In this document: in pieces, positions 34,601 through 41,940 of the stretch
Numbering within the stretch: position 1 is the stretch's first letter
How the letters are laid out: the number at the start of each line of letters is the position of its first letter
NCBI GenBank assembly: GCA_018969405.1
Contig: JAGWYK010000004.1
Coordinates: forward strand, 1 to 64,000
Length of the DNA: 64,000 bases
Direction: 5' to 3'
Source: Acidobacteriota bacterium
GTDB taxonomy: Bacteria > Actinomycetota > Acidimicrobiia > Acidimicrobiales > Acidimicrobilacustridaceae
Program-made: the position numbers and the translations under genes
Notes under the pieces: model-generated
The model's database searches: none
What the model was told of the DNA's origin: nothing
The model's input: only the letters and a program-made list of their open reading frames with translations

Positions 34601-35037
34601 CGCGTCACCGCCGAGCCCGGAGGGACCTCGGCGGCACGGGCGTCATCATCGGCCCGGGGCTCGAGATACACCGGGGTCGGAGCGGGGACCATCCCGAGCA
34701 GCGCTGCGGCATCACGGGTGATGCGCACGGGGCTCTGGAGTTCGGCGATCTCCGCTCCGAGCTGCTGCGCGTCGTGCTGCTCGGCGGCGATCCGCTGATT
34801 GAGCGAATCGATCTGATGCTGCTGACCGATCACCACGGTGTGGGCGGCCACCATCACGAAACCCGCCACGAACAGTCCGATGAGTGTGATGGCCACACCT
34901 CGGAGATTCGACCGGCGGCTGTGGGCGGCGACGACCGCGAGGTCGGCCTTGGGTCGACGGGGACCGGGATCCGACGGGGTCGAACGACGCGCCGGCGCGA
35001 ACCGATCGGTGCCGGTCGGGGCGAGCCGGGCGGTCAC
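34597..35037 (-). CDS. FtsL-like bitopic division protein
   Basis: 146 residues: a basic cytoplasmic N-terminus, one membrane helix (VAITLIGLFVAGFVMVAAHTVVI, about 48-70), then a short coiled coil (QQHQIDSLNQRIAAEQHDAQQLGAEIAELQSP) and an acidic tail. The topology and the position between rsmH and ftsI are those of FtsL (Rv2164c in M. tuberculosis), which bridges FtsQ and FtsWI through a leucine-rich coiled coil. Sequence identity in this family is too low to be decisive. It overlaps rsmH (GTGA) and ftsI (GTGA) by four bases each. Confidence 0.85.
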   Translation of the reverse strand: MTARLAPTGTDRFAPARRSTPSDPGPRRPKADLAVVAAHSRRSNLRGVAITLIGLFVAGFVMVAAHTVVIGQQHQIDSLNQRIAAEQHDAQQLGAEIAELQSPVRITRDAAALLGMVPAPTPVYLEPRADDDARAAEVPPGSAVTR

Positions 35038-35993
35038 GGCGTGGTCTCCGCGCGACGGGCGATGCGGAGGCGGGCGCTCTCCGAACGGGGATTGGCGAGG
35101 CGTTCCTCATCGCTCGGGGTGAGCCCGCCGCGCCGGAGCAGTTCGAGCGTGGGGATCGCGCCGCAGCCGCAGGGCAGTCCCGCCGGGCAGGTGCAGCCTC
35201 CGGTCGACGCCTCGCGCAGCACCTGCTTGACGATGCGGTCCTCACCCGAGTGGTACGACAGCACCGCGAGGCGGCCGTCGGCGGCGAGCAGCGCGATGGC
35301 GGCGCGCAATGCCACCGGCAGGACCTCGAGCTCGGCGTTCACCTCGATCCTGATGGCCTGGAAGGTGCGCTTGGCCGGGTGGCCGCCCTGGCGACGCGCC
35401 GGCGCCGGGATGGCGTCGCGCACCACCTCGGCGAGGCGGGCGGTGCTGGTGATGGGACGGGCGGCGATCATCGCCCGGGCGATCCGACCGGCGTAGCGCT
35501 CATCGCCGTAGGCCCGAAGGATCCGGGTGAGCTGGCGCTCCTCGTACTCGTTCGCCACGATGGCCGCCGACAGCGACTGCGAGGGGTCCATGCGCATGTC
35601 GAGCGGCGCATCGAGGCGATAGCTGAACCCGCGCTCGGCGCGGTCCAGCTGGGGGGAGCTGACGCCCAGATCGAACAGGACACCCACGACCCGGGCCTCG
35701 GCGGGCAGGTTCGCGGCTACCACCTCGGCGATGGCGTCGAACCGGGCGGCGGCGATGCGGGCCCGATCGCCGAAGGGGGCGAGGCGGGCGGCGGCGGCGC
35801 CACGAGCGTCGGGGTCCTGATCGATGCCGAGCACCGAGATCTGCGGCAGCTGCTCGAGCAGCAGCGTCGAATGACCGGCCCCACCGAGCGTGGCATCGAT
35901 GATCCAACCGGCCGGAACCGGGGCGAACGCCTCCACGATCTGCTGCGCCATCACCGGGCGGTGGTGGAACTCGTGATCAGTGGTTCGGTCCAT
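35034..35993 (-). CDS. rsmH: 16S rRNA (cytosine-1402-N4) methyltransferase RsmH
   Basis: 319-residue SAM methyltransferase acting on C1402 in the decoding centre. FHHRPVMAQQIVEAF starts the family core; IDATLGGAGHSTLLLEQL is the SAM loop, FDLGVSSPQLDRAERGFSYR and PLDMRMD follow, then RTFQAIRIEVNAELE and AVLSYHSGEDRIVK. A C-terminal CTCPAGLPCGCG cysteine cluster is typical of actinobacterial members. ATG 35993 gives a short leader before FHH; the frame extends further upstream but through the inverted-repeat leader. A weak Shine-Dalgarno (AAGG) precedes it. It lies 245 bases downstream of mraZ. Confidence 0.95.
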   Translation of the reverse strand: MDRTTDHEFHHRPVMAQQIVEAFAPVPAGWIIDATLGGAGHSTLLLEQLPQISVLGIDQDPDARGAAAARLAPFGDRARIAAARFDAIAEVVAANLPAEARVVGVLFDLGVSSPQLDRAERGFSYRLDAPLDMRMDPSQSLSAAIVANEYEERQLTRILRAYGDERYAGRIARAMIAARPITSTARLAEVVRDAIPAPARRQGGHPAKRTFQAIRIEVNAELEVLPVALRAAIALLAADGRLAVLSYHSGEDRIVKQVLREASTGGCTCPAGLPCGCGAIPTLELLRRGGLTPSDEERLANPRSESARLRIARRAETTP

Positions 35994-36033
35994 GGTGCGG
36001 GCCTTCGCCGGTCGGGCGGATCGGGAGCGGGTC

Positions 36034-36154
36034 CGCTCCTCTGCAGTCCCTCGGAACACGGGCGCCCGCCGGGATTTCTCCCCGGCTGGGCTCGACGGGA
36101 AGCGGGCGGAGTAGGGGCCTTCCATCGTGTGTTCCGAGGGGCTGCACAGGAGCG
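36034..36154 (-). ncRNA. candidate structured leader between mraZ and rsmH (26-bp inverted repeat)
   Basis: Left arm 36034-36059 and right arm 36129-36154 are complementary at 24 of 26 positions. The intervening 69 bases hold a second inverted repeat (CGCCCGC at 36063-36069 with GCGGGCG at 36102-36108) and an inner CCGGG/CCCGG pair (36069-36073, 36081-36085). Transcribed from the mraZ side, it would fold into a long branched hairpin ending about 41 bases before the rsmH ATG. An 'mraW' RNA motif upstream of this gene is known from other actinobacteria; equivalence to it is inference. No transposase lies nearby. Confidence 0.55.
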
Positions 36155-36238
36155 AGCCCCGGGAGGTGGTGCGGGCGGATCGTCGGGTTCGGGTTCGGGA
36201 TCGGGTGATCGGGGCGGTCATGGCGGTCGGTGGGTCGG

Positions 36239-36658
36239 TCACAGCCCGAGGGCGGTCACCGCGTGGATCAGGGAGTCGTCGGCGAGAGGGCTCTGGTCGT
36301 TCCAGCGGCCGGCCTCCCAGATCTCGATGCGGTCGATGGCACCGATCACCACGGCATCGCGGCCGAGCCCGGCGAACTCGCGCAGTCGCTGGGGGATGGT
36401 GATGCGGCCCTGGGAGTCGGGACGGACCTCGGCGGCGTTGGCGGCGAAGGCCCGCAGCGCGCCCTGCGGGACCTGGCCGTCCCGGATGCGATCGGTGAGA
36501 CGATCGGAGGCGGCCCGGAAGGCCTCCTCGGTCCAGAGGCCGAGGCAGCGATCCCACTGGGCGAGATAGCCCCGCTCGAGGAGCTGGGCGCGGAAGGTCG
36601 AAGGGAGGACGACTCGCCCCTTGTCGTCGAGCGAATGCTCGAACGTCCCCACGAACAT
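36239..36658 (-). CDS. mraZ: transcriptional regulator MraZ
   Basis: 139-residue protein with two AbrB-like SpoVT domains (MFVGTFEHSLDDKGRVVLPSTFR and SQGRITIPQRLREFAGLGRDAVVIG). It forms a ring binding repeats in its own promoter and represses the dcw operon. ATG 36658 is where homologues begin. Upstream frame residues are not conserved; a GTG two codons earlier lies too close to the GGAGGG Shine-Dalgarno. It is the first gene of the operon, with a strong promoter and GTGG boxes upstream, and is separated from rsmH by a leader element. Confidence 0.96.
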   Translation of the reverse strand: MFVGTFEHSLDDKGRVVLPSTFRAQLLERGYLAQWDRCLGLWTEEAFRAASDRLTDRIRDGQVPQGALRAFAANAAEVRPDSQGRITIPQRLREFAGLGRDAVVIGAIDRIEIWEAGRWNDQSPLADDSLIHAVTALGL

Positions 36659-36671
36659 GACCACGGACCCT

Positions 36672-36727
36672 CCACCGGCCCCCCACGGAGCCCCACTTCG
36701 GTGCACTTTAGGCCCACTTCCCTCCAC
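36672..36727 (-). promoter_or_regulatory. MraZ operator: reiterated GTGG boxes
   Basis: Minus-strand GTGG boxes have their plus-strand complements CCAC at 36672, 36683, 36693, 36714 and 36724, with a GTGC variant at 36703; spacings are 11, 10, 10, 11 and 10 bases. The central three are GAAGTGG, AAAGTGC and GAAGTGG. Such same-face repeats are the known DNA target of MraZ, and they overlap the -10 and start site, as expected for autorepression. Confidence 0.75.
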
Positions 36728-36733
36728 CGTCAA
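36705..36733 (-). promoter_or_regulatory. sigma70-type promoter of the mraZ/dcw operon
   Basis: On the minus strand, TTGACG (36733-36728), a 17-base spacer and TAAAGT (36710-36705). The predicted start is near 36698, giving a leader of about 40 bases to the mraZ ATG at 36658. This is one of the clearest promoters in the window. Confidence 0.75.
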
Positions 36734-36865
36734 CCATACTGACCCGGGCTGACCCCGGCCGACCCCCGCCGCCCTGCACTGATCTCAACCTCCCGGCGGC
36801 GACCGAGCGTCGACCCGGCGGGAAGCCGTCGGGAACCCGGCCGCCGGAATCGGCCCTGCCGCACC

Positions 36866-36871
36866 TACGAT
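36866..36871 (+). promoter_or_regulatory. -10 hexamer TACGAT, leaderless-type start
   Basis: TACGAT ends 6 bases before GTG 36878 of the VOC gene. Confidence 0.45.
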
Positions 36872-36877
36872 CCGTAC

Positions 36878-37402
36878 GTGCCCTTCCACCATGTCGCCCT
36901 GATCACGAGCGACCTCGCCGCCACCCATCGGTTCTACACCGAGGCCATGGGCTTCACCCTCGCCAAGATCGTGGTGGGCCCCACGGAGAACCCGGGGGGA
37001 TGGGCCCGCCATGTCTTCTACGACACCGGCGAGGGTCTCATGGCGTTCTGGGAGCTCCACGACGCCGCCCTGCCCGCGGTCGACCCGGCCCTGTCCACCG
37101 GCGTGGGCCTGCCCGCCTGGGTGAACCATCTCGCCTTCACCGCCGGACACGAGGGGCTCGGTCCCCATCTCCGGCGCTGGTCGTCGGTGGGGATCGATGT
37201 GGTGGAGGTCGACCACGGCTTCTGCCGATCCATCTACGCCACCGATCCGAACGGCACCCTCGTCGAGTGGTGCCACGACACCCGTCCGCTCGACGCCACC
37301 GATCGCGCCGAGGCCGAGGCGCTCCTGTTCGATCCGGCCCCTCGTCCCGATCCTGCACCCTCCGTGACGCTGCACAGCGCCACCGTCTCGGACGCACCAT
37401 GA
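36878..37402 (+). CDS. VOC (glyoxalase/bleomycin-resistance fold) family protein
   Basis: 174 residues with a two-module VOC fold. FHHVALITSDLAATHRFYTEAMGF starts the first module (His near residue 4 as metal ligand). A central WVNHLAFTA supplies the second His, and GTLVEWCHDT the metal-binding Glu. Members are dioxygenases, epimerases, lyases or resistance proteins; the substrate is not readable. The C-terminal 30 residues (RAEAEALLFDPAPRPDP) are disordered. GTG 36878 has TACGAT 6 bases upstream. It overlaps the following sulfotransferase by 4 bases (ATGA). Confidence 0.85.
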   Translation: MPFHHVALITSDLAATHRFYTEAMGFTLAKIVVGPTENPGGWARHVFYDTGEGLMAFWELHDAALPAVDPALSTGVGLPAWVNHLAFTAGHEGLGPHLRRWSSVGIDVVEVDHGFCRSIYATDPNGTLVEWCHDTRPLDATDRAEAEALLFDPAPRPDPAPSVTLHSATVSDAP

Positions 37403-38157
37403 GCACCGCGCTGGTCCACATCGGCGTGCCGAAGACCGGTTCGACCTCGTTCCAGCAGTGGATCTACCAGCATCGCGACCTCCTGCTCGACCAGCGCGGC
37501 ATCACGCTCTACGACTCCGTCGTCCCCCATGTCCGACGGGCCCAGGTGCATACGGAACTGCTGCTGCTGGCCCAGCGGCCCGAGCGCGACTGCGTCGCGA
37601 AACTGCTCATCCCCGAGTGGTCCACGCCGGCCTGGCAGCAGCGGGCCCGGGATCACCTCGCTGCGCAGGTCGCCGCGCCGGCGGAGAACCTGCTGTTCAC
37701 CCATGAGGGCCTCTTCCTGCTCCGGCACCCCGATGAGATCGAGCGTCTCCTCGCCCTGCTGGCCCCTCGGCAGGTCAGGGTCGTGGTCTGCCTCCGTGAA
37801 CCGGCTGCGTTCCTGCGCTCCTACCGCGCCCAGATGCGCAAGAACGACCACCCCCTGTCCACCGACCCCGCCTCGAGCTTCCATCTCGAGGAGTCGGGCT
37901 GGATCAGCGACTGGGAGCAGCTGCTCGCGGCCTGGCGATCGGTCCTCGGCGAGGAGAACGTGGTGACCATCGACTACGAGCAGTCCATGGCCACCTTCGG
38001 ATCGACCACCCAACCGCTGCTCGAGGCCTTCGGCATCGACACCGATGGCCTGCCCCCGATGAACCTCGCTCGGGCCAACCGGTCCCGGAATCCCCGACTC
38101 GATCGGGTCATCCGCCGCACCACCCGACGGGTCCGACGTCTGTTCCTGCGATCCTGA
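37399..38157 (+). CDS. sulfotransferase-fold protein
   Basis: 252 residues. HIGVPKTGSTSFQQWI near the N-terminus is the 5'-phosphosulfate-binding loop, and VVVCLREPAAFLRSYRAQM the 3'-phosphate-binding motif (R-x-P...S), as in PAPS-dependent sulfotransferases. It would transfer sulfate from PAPS to a carbohydrate or lipid, perhaps on the cell surface; the acceptor is unknown. The basic C-terminus (RRTTRRVRRLFLRS) could contact membrane. It overlaps the VOC gene's stop (ATGA), so the two are probably co-transcribed. Confidence 0.85.
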   Translation: MSTALVHIGVPKTGSTSFQQWIYQHRDLLLDQRGITLYDSVVPHVRRAQVHTELLLLAQRPERDCVAKLLIPEWSTPAWQQRARDHLAAQVAAPAENLLFTHEGLFLLRHPDEIERLLALLAPRQVRVVVCLREPAAFLRSYRAQMRKNDHPLSTDPASSFHLEESGWISDWEQLLAAWRSVLGEENVVTIDYEQSMATFGSTTQPLLEAFGIDTDGLPPMNLARANRSRNPRLDRVIRRTTRRVRRLFLRS

Positions 38158-38183
38158 CCAGCGACCCGTGCGTGCCGAGCCGG

Positions 38184-38189
38184 TACGCT
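38184..38189 (+). promoter_or_regulatory. -10 hexamer TACGCT, leaderless-type start
   Basis: TACGCT ends 8 bases before ATG 38198 of the Rid gene. Confidence 0.4.
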
Positions 38190-38197
38190 CGCCGACC

Positions 38198-38584
38198 ATG
38201 TCGACCCGTCAGAACATCTCCTCCGGTTCCCCCTTCGAGCCCGTGCTCGGCTACTGCCGCGCCGTGCGCCTCGGCCGCACCATCTCGGTGTCGGGCACCG
38301 GTCCCGCCCGTCCCGACGGCTCCGTCGATCCCGATCCCGAGGCGCAGGCGGCGCGCAGCCTCGAGATCATCATCGCCGCGCTCGCCGAGGCGGGGGCCGC
38401 TCCCGCCGATGTGGTGCGCACCCGCGTCTACCTGACCGACGCCGCCGATTTCGATGCCGTGGCCCGGGCCCACGGTGCGGTGTTCTCCGAGATCCGACCG
38501 GCCAACACCACGGTGGTGGTCGCCGCCCTGCTCAACCCCGAGTGGAAGGTCGAGATCGAGGCCGAGGCCATCCTCGCCGACTGA
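38198..38584 (+). CDS. Rid (YjgF/YER057c) family protein
   Basis: 128-residue trimeric Rid-fold protein. FEPVLGYCRAVRLGRTISVSGTG and GAAPADVVRTRVYLTDAADFDAVARAHGAVF are family hallmarks, ending in VEIEAEAILAD. RidA proper hydrolyses reactive enamines using an Arg just before the terminal VEIEA strand. Here that stretch reads VVVAALLNPEWKVEIEA with Ala at the Arg position. It thus belongs to one of the other Rid subfamilies and may lack deaminase activity. ATG 38198 has TACGCT 8 bases upstream. It converges on the lipoate-ligase-like gene. Confidence 0.9.
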   Translation: MSTRQNISSGSPFEPVLGYCRAVRLGRTISVSGTGPARPDGSVDPDPEAQAARSLEIIIAALAEAGAAPADVVRTRVYLTDAADFDAVARAHGAVFSEIRPANTTVVVAALLNPEWKVEIEAEAILAD

Positions 38585-38611
38585 CCCCGACGGCCGGCGC
38601 CCGGCGGGAGA

Positions 38612-39298
38612 TCACCGGATCTGCCCGATCCCGGCCACGAACGCCTCCACCAGGGTGTCGACGGTGACCTGACGCAGCGGCGAGATCGACACATCGTCGA
38701 ACCCTGTGGCCGCAGCATCCGCCGTGGTCACCCGCTCCAACCCCGGGGCGAGGAGCGCCCGGTGCACCTCGGCATCCCAGTCGAGCAGGGCGATGCTCTG
38801 GAACCGCGCCCACCGACGGGTGCGGCGCTGCGAGATCCCCACGGTCTTGCCACCGCGCGACACCTCGCCCGGAGCGAGGCCTCCGAAACACATCACCGAG
38901 GACACCGCCGGACGCACCATGGGACCCCGGTGCACCACCGCATCAGCGACCCCGACATCGGCGAGCACCGAGGCCCAGAGATCGCCCAGCCACAGCGCCG
39001 CGGCCGACACGTCGGGGGTCCAGAGCCGATCATCGGCGGGGATGACCACATCGATCCACACCGATGACCCGGGGAGCATCAGCACCGCTCCCCCACCGCT
39101 GTGGCGCGCGAACACGTCGATCCCCAGACGGTCGGCGACATCGACGTCGACATCATCAGCGGGCTGGGTGGAGCCGAGTGCCAGCGCAGGACTGTCGACA
39201 TCGAAGATCCACACGGCGCGATCGGTGACATCGTCGGGGACGCGGGCATGGAACGACCGGGCCGCACCTCCATGGCGTTCGATCGACCACGCACCCAC
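38612..39298 (-). CDS. lipoate-protein ligase A-like protein
   Basis: 228 residues of the biotin/lipoate protein ligase fold. The substrate-binding motif RHSGGGAVL is at 65-73, and RGGKTVGISQRRTRRW carries the conserved Lys at 151. ALALGSTQPADDVD matches the first strand region of LplA. It could attach lipoate or octanoate to carrier domains, or be a relay transferase; it is shorter than LplA and has no C-terminal accessory domain. GTG 39298 is preferred: TAGCCT lies 7 bases upstream. The frame is open much further, antisense to the divergent SDR gene, without meaning. Confidence 0.82.
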   Translation of the reverse strand: MGAWSIERHGGAARSFHARVPDDVTDRAVWIFDVDSPALALGSTQPADDVDVDVADRLGIDVFARHSGGGAVLMLPGSSVWIDVVIPADDRLWTPDVSAAALWLGDLWASVLADVGVADAVVHRGPMVRPAVSSVMCFGGLAPGEVSRGGKTVGISQRRTRRWARFQSIALLDWDAEVHRALLAPGLERVTTADAAATGFDDVSISPLRQVTVDTLVEAFVAGIGQIR

Positions 39299-39305
39299 GA
39301 GGCGC

Positions 39306-39311
39306 AGGCTA
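39306..39311 (-). promoter_or_regulatory. -10 hexamer TAGCCT, leaderless-type start
   Basis: Minus-strand TAGCCT, 7 bases, then GTG 39298. Confidence 0.42.
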
Positions 39312-39342
39312 ACCCCACGCCCCTGCAGGGCGTCCGAACCGG

Positions 39343-39348
39343 TACCGT
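39343..39348 (+). promoter_or_regulatory. -10 hexamer TACCGT, leaderless-type start
   Basis: TACCGT ends 7 bases before ATG 39356 of the SDR gene; it is divergent from the element at 39306-39311. Confidence 0.45.
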
Positions 39349-39355
39349 CGCCGCC

Positions 39356-40192
39356 ATGACTGATCACCTGCAGGAGCGCGTCATCATCGTCACCGGTGCC
39401 GGCGGCGGATTCGGCCGGGAGATCTGCACCCTCGCCGCCGGACGCGGCGCCCACATCGTCGGCGCCGACATCGACGGTGACGGACTCGCCGTCACCGTCG
39501 AAGGCATCCTCGCCGACGGCGGGAGTGCCGCCGGTCGCCTCGCCGATGTGCGCAGCGCGGCGGCGATGGAGGATCTCGTGGCCTTCGCCGTGTCCACCTT
39601 CGGGCGGGTCGATGTGCTGGTCAACAACGCCGGCACCATGCCGCTGGCGTTCTTCGCCGATCATGCACGAGCCCGCGAGGCCTGGGATCGGTGCATCGAC
39701 ATCAATCTCAAGGGGGTGCTCAACGGCATCACCGCGGTGCACGACCAGATGATCGAGCAGGGTCGAGGTCATGTGGTGAACATCTCCTCGATCTACGGCA
39801 ACGTGGCCACGATCGGCGCAGGCGTGTACACCGCGACGAAGGCGGCCGTGAACATCCTCTCCGACACCCTGCGGGCCGAGTCGCAGGGTCGCATCAAGGT
39901 CACGAACGTGAAGCCCACCGGAGTTCCCGGCACCGGTCTCGGCGGAGGCATGATCAACGGGGCGGGCATCGTCGGCATCCTCGGACAGAACCTGGACGAC
40001 TACATCGCCACCATCGGTGCGGCCATGGCCGGCGAGCTCCCTCCGGAACGCACCGACCCGGACAGCATCGGGTACTGGGCCATCACCCCGGGCGAGCTCG
40101 CCGAGGCGGTGGTGCATGCCATCGACCAGCCCTGGGGCATCTCGATCAGCGACATCACCGTGCGGGCGACGGGCGATCTGTTCCTGTTCTGA
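39356..40192 (+). CDS. short-chain dehydrogenase/reductase
   Basis: 278-residue classical SDR. The cofactor loop TGAGGGFGREI is at about 14-24; an acidic ADIDGD after beta-2 favours NAD(H). NNAG lies in VLVNNAGTMPL, the catalytic Ser in VVNISSIYG, and the Tyr-Lys pair in VYTATKAAVN. The C-terminal extension (about 190-250) would form the substrate lid. The substrate is unknown. It is divergent from the lipoate-ligase-like gene with 57 bases between starts and both -10 hexamers inside that gap. Confidence 0.93.
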   Translation: MTDHLQERVIIVTGAGGGFGREICTLAAGRGAHIVGADIDGDGLAVTVEGILADGGSAAGRLADVRSAAAMEDLVAFAVSTFGRVDVLVNNAGTMPLAFFADHARAREAWDRCIDINLKGVLNGITAVHDQMIEQGRGHVVNISSIYGNVATIGAGVYTATKAAVNILSDTLRAESQGRIKVTNVKPTGVPGTGLGGGMINGAGIVGILGQNLDDYIATIGAAMAGELPPERTDPDSIGYWAITPGELAEAVVHAIDQPWGISISDITVRATGDLFLF

Positions 40193-40262
40193 AGGTTCCG
40201 GTTCCGACCGGTCCGATCCTGACCGCCCGTGTTCCGTCGATCCCCGAACGACCGAGGACGGC

Positions 40263-40544
40263 TCAGGATCCGGAGGTCACCTCGGGCCAGGCCCGGCACC
40301 AGTGCAGATAGGTCAGGAGATCGGAGGGCTGCGGATCGGAACCCTCGCCCCCGTAGGCCGTGATGAGTCGGAACCGCAGGTAGTCGGGATCGGGCAGCGG
40401 CAGGAACGGCGCACGTCGCCACCAGCCCACCGGGGCGAGACGGCCGATCTGGCGCAGGGCCGTCCCCCACAGCGACGGATGGCGCAGCACTGCGAGTGTC
40501 GCACCCCCGAGCCAGGCCATCGAGGGCCGACGGGCGGCGCTCAT
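40263..40544 (-). CDS. small conserved-looking protein of unknown function
   Basis: 93 residues. The N-terminal part (SMAWLGGATLAVLRHPSLWGTALRQIGRLAP) is helical and mildly hydrophobic; the C-terminal part (FLPLPDPDYLRFRLITAYGG, then DLLTYLHWCRAWP) has a dense aromatic/basic pattern suggesting a compact conserved fold. I recall similar actinobacterial hypothetical proteins but no function. The ATG 40544 overlaps the preceding ROK kinase stop by 4 bases, so it is translated from the same message. There is no signal peptide. Confidence 0.8.
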   Translation of the reverse strand: MSAARRPSMAWLGGATLAVLRHPSLWGTALRQIGRLAPVGWWRRAPFLPLPDPDYLRFRLITAYGGEGSDPQPSDLLTYLHWCRAWPEVTSGS

Positions 40545-41461
40545 CGGACCGAACCGACCGGTCCGGCCGGCGCCCTCTGCTCGACCCCGAAGGCGCGCAG
40601 GCCCACGGCGGCCGCACCGATGAGGGGGCCGTCGGCGCCGAGCCCGGCCGGCATGATGCGCGCGCCGCGAGCGAACTGGATCCGTGACCGGGAGTCCATC
40701 TCGCGCTGGGCAGCGGCGAAGAACGGTGCACCGAACCCCAGAGCCACCGAGCCGGCGACGGTCACGAGACGGAGATCGAGCAGATTGGCCACCGTGGCCG
40801 CAGCGCGACCCACGAGGGTGCCGGTGCGTTCGACCACCTCGGGTGGGGCGAACTGGGCGGCGGCGCCGGTGGCGCGTGCGATGGCCGTGCCGGAGGCCTC
40901 CGCCTCGAGACACCCGCGGGCACCGCACCCGCACGGGGCTCCGTCGGGGACCACGCAGACGTGCCCGACATGACCGGCGTTGCCATCGGCACCGTCGAGC
41001 AGACGTCCGTCGAGCACGATGCCGCCGCCGACACCGGTGGAGACCACCATCGCCATGTGATCGGTGCATCCGCGCGCCGCCCCGAGCCACCCTTCGGCGA
41101 GGGCGAGTGCCTTGGCGTCGTTGTCCACGGCGACAGGGAGGCCGGTACTCTCGATGAGTCGCTCGCGCAGGGGGAACTCGCGCCATCCGCCGATGTTGAT
41201 CGGCGACACGGTGGCACCGTGTCGCGCCATGGGTCCGCCGGTGCCGACTCCGCAGAGCGTCGGAGCGGGATCGGCGCCGTCGTCCAGCACTGCGGTGATC
41301 AGCCCGAGGAGTTCGGCGAAGAGCTCCTCGGCCGATGCTCCGACCGGGGTGGGGGTGCGCCGACGATGACCGATGGAGCCGTCGGAGGCCACGATGGCCG
41401 CTTCGAACTTGGTCCCGCCGATGTCGACCGCCAGGACCGAGGCCGGCGAACTCGTGACCAC
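40541..41461 (-). CDS. ROK family sugar kinase (glucokinase-like)
   Basis: 306 residues. The ATP phosphate loop DIGGTKFEAAI is at 12-22, the catalytic Asp lies in VAVDNDAKALALAE, and the zinc-binding motif CGCGARGCLE is preceded by GHVGHV. The group phosphorylates glucose or related hexoses; N-acetylglucosamine or mannose are alternatives. It forms an operon with the small unknown protein downstream (ATGA). DUF3040 begins 8 bases away in the other direction on the same strand. A second ROK protein lies at 52942-53916. Confidence 0.9.
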   Translation of the reverse strand: MVTSSPASVLAVDIGGTKFEAAIVASDGSIGHRRRTPTPVGASAEELFAELLGLITAVLDDGADPAPTLCGVGTGGPMARHGATVSPINIGGWREFPLRERLIESTGLPVAVDNDAKALALAEGWLGAARGCTDHMAMVVSTGVGGGIVLDGRLLDGADGNAGHVGHVCVVPDGAPCGCGARGCLEAEASGTAIARATGAAAQFAPPEVVERTGTLVGRAAATVANLLDLRLVTVAGSVALGFGAPFFAAAQREMDSRSRIQFARGARIMPAGLGADGPLIGAAAVGLRAFGVEQRAPAGPVGSVR

Positions 41462-41468
41462 CGGGCCG

Positions 41469-41849
41469 TCAGTCGTCCTCGGGGCGACGGAGCCGGTCCT
41501 TGAGGCGCGAACTGGTGTTGCCCAGCGAATCGCGCAGCCCGGCCGCCCGGATGGTCTGGGTCATCTGCTGCATGCCGGCGCGACCGATGCGACGGGCGTT
41601 GCGTTCCACCGCGAGGGCCGAGATGAGCATGATCACGAAACCGCCGAAGGCGAGCAGGAACGAGGTGCCGAGGGTGAGGATGAGCACGGCGAGGCCCACC
41701 ACGAAGCCGAGCAGCGACCAGCGCAGCCCGCGTGACGAGTGCCGGTAGACGGTGGTGTCGGCGATGTCGCGGGCGAGCGCGGGGTCGGACTGGTACAGCT
41801 GCTGCTCGATCTCGCTCAGGATCCGCTGTTCATCCTCTGAGAGTGGCAC
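41469..41849 (-). CDS. DUF3040 membrane protein
   Basis: 126 residues. The N-terminal VPLSEDEQRILSEIEQQLYQSDPALA matches the start of DUF3040, followed by two membrane helices (LRWSLLGFVVGLAVLILTLG and FLLAFGGFVIMLISALAVE) and a basic C-terminus. Its function is unknown; in actinobacteria it often neighbours dinB and the mraZ region. GTG 41849 has GGAGG 8 bases upstream, inside the last of four 16-base repeats. A promoter at 41941-41969 predicts a leader of about 85 bases. Confidence 0.9.
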   Translation of the reverse strand: MPLSEDEQRILSEIEQQLYQSDPALARDIADTTVYRHSSRGLRWSLLGFVVGLAVLILTLGTSFLLAFGGFVIMLISALAVERNARRIGRAGMQQMTQTIRAAGLRDSLGNTSSRLKDRLRRPEDD

Positions 41850-41859
41850 GTGCTGCACC

Positions 41860-41923
41860 TCCGTTCCTGTGCTTCGCCGATCCTGTGCTCCGGCGTTCGT
41901 GAGCTTCGGTGTTCCTGAACTCC
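41860..41923 (-). repeat. four tandem imperfect 16-bp repeats in the DUF3040 leader
   Basis: On the minus strand the units read GGAGTTCAGGAACACC, GAAGCTCACGAACGCC, GGAGCACAGGATCGGC and GAAGCACAGGAACGGA (41923-41908, 41907-41892, 41891-41876, 41875-41860). Each pair shares 11-13 of 16 positions. They end at the Shine-Dalgarno of the DUF3040 gene and lie downstream of its predicted start site, so they are probably transcribed. Confidence 0.65.
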
Positions 41924-41940
41924 GACGACCTTCAGGTGAC

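Noticed and set aside
36034-36154. Inverted repeat as insertion-sequence or MITE ends
   Set aside because: No transposase, no target-site duplication seen, only one copy in the window, and its position within the operon is better explained by a leader.
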